Shown: piece by piece, positions 35,155-37,673 of the stretch
How the letters are laid out: each line of letters begins with the position of its first letter
Numbering within the stretch: the first letter of the stretch is position 1
Assembly: GCA_017960475.1 (NCBI GenBank)
Contig: JAGCZH010000014.1
Location: forward strand, 1 to 37,673
Direction: 5' to 3'
Length of the DNA stretch: 37,673 nt
DNA from: Bacteroidales bacterium
Lineage (GTDB): Bacteria > Bacteroidota > Bacteroidia > Bacteroidales > P3
Notes under the pieces: model-generated
Seen by the model: only the letters and a program-made list of their open reading frames with translations
What the model was told of the DNA's origin: nothing
Database searches by the model: none
Program-made: the position numbers and the translations under genes

Positions 35155-37317
35155 TCAGTTTACAAACTTTACATGTCCATCCGACTCAACCCATGACTTG
35201 CCGTTAGACGGTTTGCCATCATTAAGCCTGTTGACCAGTTTTCCACCACCAACAATATCAAATGGATTGGAAAGTTGAGCATTATTGCCATTGTCCAACC
35301 CGTTAGTTCCACATAACGTTATTCCAGAAGGATAATAACAATGATGTATTATGAAACGGTCAGTATTTGACTGAGAAGTACCGGCGACGCCATAAGTATT
35401 GTCTCCGGAAAGTGTGCCGTAATAATAGCAATTGGAAATAGTGTCACTGATAAAAATATTCACTCCGTCACCGGCGATTCCCGCGACCTTGTTTCCGCTG
35501 ATATCACAGTATGCATAGCTGTTGCTAATGCACAAACGCTGTACACGACCCACAAGACCTCCGGCATTTACCCTTGTCGCAACACCGGTTACAGAGATAT
35601 TACCCTCATTGAAGCAGTTAATCATCTTCCTGAAAGAAGAACCTGTATTATTGCCAAGAATTCCTCCGATATATTTATTATTATTCGAGGTCTGAGAGCA
35701 TACTATTTCACCATAATTGCAACAACAGTTGATATTTCCAGTAGTGAAACCAACAATGCCGCCGACGAAAGTGTTGCTGCCATTGATGCCCGACATTCTT
35801 ATCGTACCATCATTGCGACAATTCTTCAACGTGTCTGAGCCTGACAGGTATCCCACAATGCCACCGCAGGAAATCTCTCTTGAATATCCTTCACCAGATG
35901 CAAAAGAGATATCGCCAGTGTTAACACACCCGCTAATTGCAGAGAAATTAGAAAAATAACCCACTATTCCACCCAGTTTATTACCATCGGAAGAGATATC
36001 GCCCTCGTTACGGCAGTTGGTTATCGTTGCCCTGTCCACTTTGCCCAACAATCCTCCGACATCACCTTCGTTATTGTCAACAGAACAGGTGAAATCAATG
36101 CGATTAACGCAATTATCAATAATAGAACCTCCTGTTGCCTTATACGATAAAGTTCCATATAAGCGCTCCGAACTCTCTATAATTGGAGTGGGCGTGGCCT
36201 CACGTGTGGCATCAAGAACAATATTACTTACCTTGCCGCCATTGATGGAATTAAACATTGGGGTCTCAGGGTTGGAAAGAGTCACTGTATGTCCATTGCC
36301 ATCAATGGTGGCTCGTAAATCGCCGGCGCTACCACTAAGAGTGATATCGTTGACAAGAGTAATATATTTTGTATTGTTCGAGAGAGCTCCTGAATTCTTC
36401 ACGATATCCCAAGTCGATTCCGATGAGACAAGCATAGGTTGCGAAGCCGAACCTGTCATCACCAATGGTTCTATACTAGAGCTCCCTGACACCTGCAACT
36501 GCGTACCGTCGTATGTATGCTGCTCAAAGGTGTACAGATATCCTTTTGCGAAATTCGTACTACCAGAACCCGTGTTTTTCTTATCGAAAACAAGCACATT
36601 GGATGATGCGTCTTCCATTATATAACGCAGTCTGAACTTTGTAATACCCGTCACTGCCGGCACAAGAAGATAGAAATCTTTAACATCAGAAGTCAACGCA
36701 ACAGGAGTGGGGAAATAGAGTGTGCGGAGTGTATCGTTTATTCCATTAGGAGAAGTGACATTCCATGTGCCACCTCCAAAAGATGCAGAAAAGGATCCTG
36801 ATATCGGCTGGTTTGTGGAGATCTCTATAGCACAAAGATTTGTGCCTACACCGGCTCCAGAGGCATTAACCCTGAAATGCAGAAGTGCGCAGAGATTCTC
36901 GAATGCAAGATGTTTATCGGTCGAAGCAGCGGCCATAACGCTGTGAATCACTTGTGATCCATTTGAAACAGCATAAGTTTCACGACGAGGAAGATTAATC
37001 GAGACAGTACCATCAGCTCTTATGTCAGTAATATTGGCTGGATAAGAAGCATAGTATGTATTACTATAAGGAGTTATTTCGTCAGAATGAATTGTCGCCT
37101 TATTATTATCCGAGCCATCGACAGAGATATCACATACAGTATTGTTGATACGGACTCTGTCACCATTACTCCAATAAACAGTTGAGGAAGAAATATAATC
37201 CTTATTGCCATTATAGTTCTGAATGACAGCAGTGAAGAAATCGTCTTCCTTACTGCAAGAGCAAAAAACAAAAAAGCAGGTCAAGAAAACAGGAAGAAGG
37301 CGAAATAGTTTATTCAT
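35155..37317 (-). CDS. Fimbrillin-like surface lipoprotein with GLUG-type repeats
   Basis: Start is the ATG at 37317; the TTG at 37323 is an alternative. The protein is 720 residues long. The lipoprotein signal ends in a cysteine followed by SKEDD. Residues about 25-260 look like the fimbrillin-like fold (SNTYYASYPANIT, ENLCALLHFRVNASG, YLLVPAVTG-type strands). Residues about 330-620 hold at least six glycine-rich repeats of the type GGIVGY-x-C-x-N-x-G-x-I (GGLLGK, GGIVGYF, GGIVGYL, GGIVGFT, GGILGNN, GGLVGRV), the GLUG/right-handed beta-helix pattern. It is probably anchored on the cell surface for adhesion. The C-terminal segment is Cys/Tyr/Asn-rich. Confidence 0.78.
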   Translation of the reverse strand: MNKLFRLLPVFLTCFFVFCSCSKEDDFFTAVIQNYNGNKDYISSSTVYWSNGDRVRINNTVCDISVDGSDNNKATIHSDEITPYSNTYYASYPANITDIRADGTVSINLPRRETYAVSNGSQVIHSVMAAASTDKHLAFENLCALLHFRVNASGAGVGTNLCAIEISTNQPISGSFSASFGGGTWNVTSPNGINDTLRTLYFPTPVALTSDVKDFYLLVPAVTGITKFRLRYIMEDASSNVLVFDKKNTGSGSTNFAKGYLYTFEQHTYDGTQLQVSGSSSIEPLVMTGSASQPMLVSSESTWDIVKNSGALSNNTKYITLVNDITLSGSAGDLRATIDGNGHTVTLSNPETPMFNSINGGKVSNIVLDATREATPTPIIESSERLYGTLSYKATGGSIIDNCVNRIDFTCSVDNNEGDVGGLLGKVDRATITNCRNEGDISSDGNKLGGIVGYFSNFSAISGCVNTGDISFASGEGYSREISCGGIVGYLSGSDTLKNCRNDGTIRMSGINGSNTFVGGIVGFTTGNINCCCNYGEIVCSQTSNNNKYIGGILGNNTGSSFRKMINCFNEGNISVTGVATRVNAGGLVGRVQRLCISNSYAYCDISGNKVAGIAGDGVNIFISDTISNCYYYGTLSGDNTYGVAGTSQSNTDRFIIHHCYYPSGITLCGTNGLDNGNNAQLSNPFDIVGGGKLVNRLNDGKPSNGKSWVESDGHVKFVN

Positions 37318-37496
37318 TGACAATAGAATTTATAGAGAAATAATAATACAAGTGAATTTTATAACGCAGAGGAATGTGTATTATTGTGTGGCATAATATC
37401 AATCTCTGGGATTAGAAAAATCATTTTTTTGTCATAACGTTATCACGTAATTACGATATCCCGAATGGTTTGTCGTTATAATGTGATTACAACAGA

Positions 37497-37531
37497 CAAA
37501 AAAAAGAGCATCCCAAAATGGAATGCTCTTT
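37497..37531 (-). terminator. Terminator of the rRNA operon
   Basis: On the - strand AAAGAGCATTCC pairs with GGATGCTCTTT (inverted repeat at 37502-37531, one mismatch), followed by an eight-base T-run. It lies a few bases after the 5S gene. Confidence 0.85.
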
Positions 37532-37538
37532 AAAAAGA

Positions 37539-37648
<110 letters not shown>

Positions 37649-37673
37649 AATAATGGTTTTGACTATCGGACAA

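Overview
The window looks like chromosomal DNA from a member of the Bacteroidota, most likely the order Bacteroidales. The evidence is AT-rich intergenic DNA with several exact TAnnTTTG promoter elements, weak or absent Shine-Dalgarno sites at most genes, a PorE-like multidomain OmpA protein and a secreted protein with a type IX secretion (T9SS) C-terminal signal, a fimbrillin-like/GLUG surface lipoprotein, lipoprotein signals followed by acidic residues, and a methylmalonyl-CoA mutase plus a B12-dependent ribonucleotide reductase. Genus cannot be assigned by eye.

Layout. (1) 245-7746 (+): an ECF-type sigma factor, a putative membrane anti-sigma protein, a membrane-anchored J-domain protein, an HExxH metallopeptidase-like protein with a zinc ribbon, two related small membrane proteins with CxxCG tails, a small secreted protein, and two proteins ending in retropepsin-like folds without a normal active site. 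(2) 7749-9438: a miniature PurL-like protein (-) and a LysE-family exporter (+), diverging across three tandem 11-bp repeats. (3) 9740-25650 (+): the centrepiece, nine co-directional genes. These are a lipoprotein with a vWA-like motif, a small membrane protein, a tubulin/FtsZ-like protein, a 1419-aa actin/Hsp70-fold ATPase carrying four zinc ribbons, a second degenerate Hsp70-like protein with a C-terminal beta-sandwich region, a zinc-ribbon GTPase, a GAP1-like GTPase partner, a membrane-anchored zinc-ribbon GTPase, and a tiny membrane protein. A strong hairpin at 17689-17720 splits the run into two parts. (4) 25735-34553: housekeeping and envelope genes, namely mutB (-), then porE-like, sirtuin, a T9SS cargo protein and a class II ribonucleotide reductase (all +). 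(5) 34707-37317 (-): a small lipoprotein and a fimbrillin/GLUG lipoprotein. (6) The right edge holds a 5S rRNA gene (-) with its terminator, the 3' end of an rRNA operon whose 23S would lie outside the window.

The nucleotide-handling genes of region 3 look like one machine. A tubulin-like GTPase, two actin/Hsp70-fold proteins, two P-loop GTPases and a GAP1-type partner are encoded with membrane and lipoprotein components that could anchor them to the envelope. Similar GTPase/GAP1 sets have been proposed from comparative genomics to be NTP-dependent conflict or stress-sensing systems (from memory, not checked). The upstream sigma/anti-sigma/J-domain/protease genes could be its sensory or chaperone arm, but that link is inference from proximity and from the J-domain/Hsp70 pairing.

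Functions are inferred by reading motifs; no database search was run.
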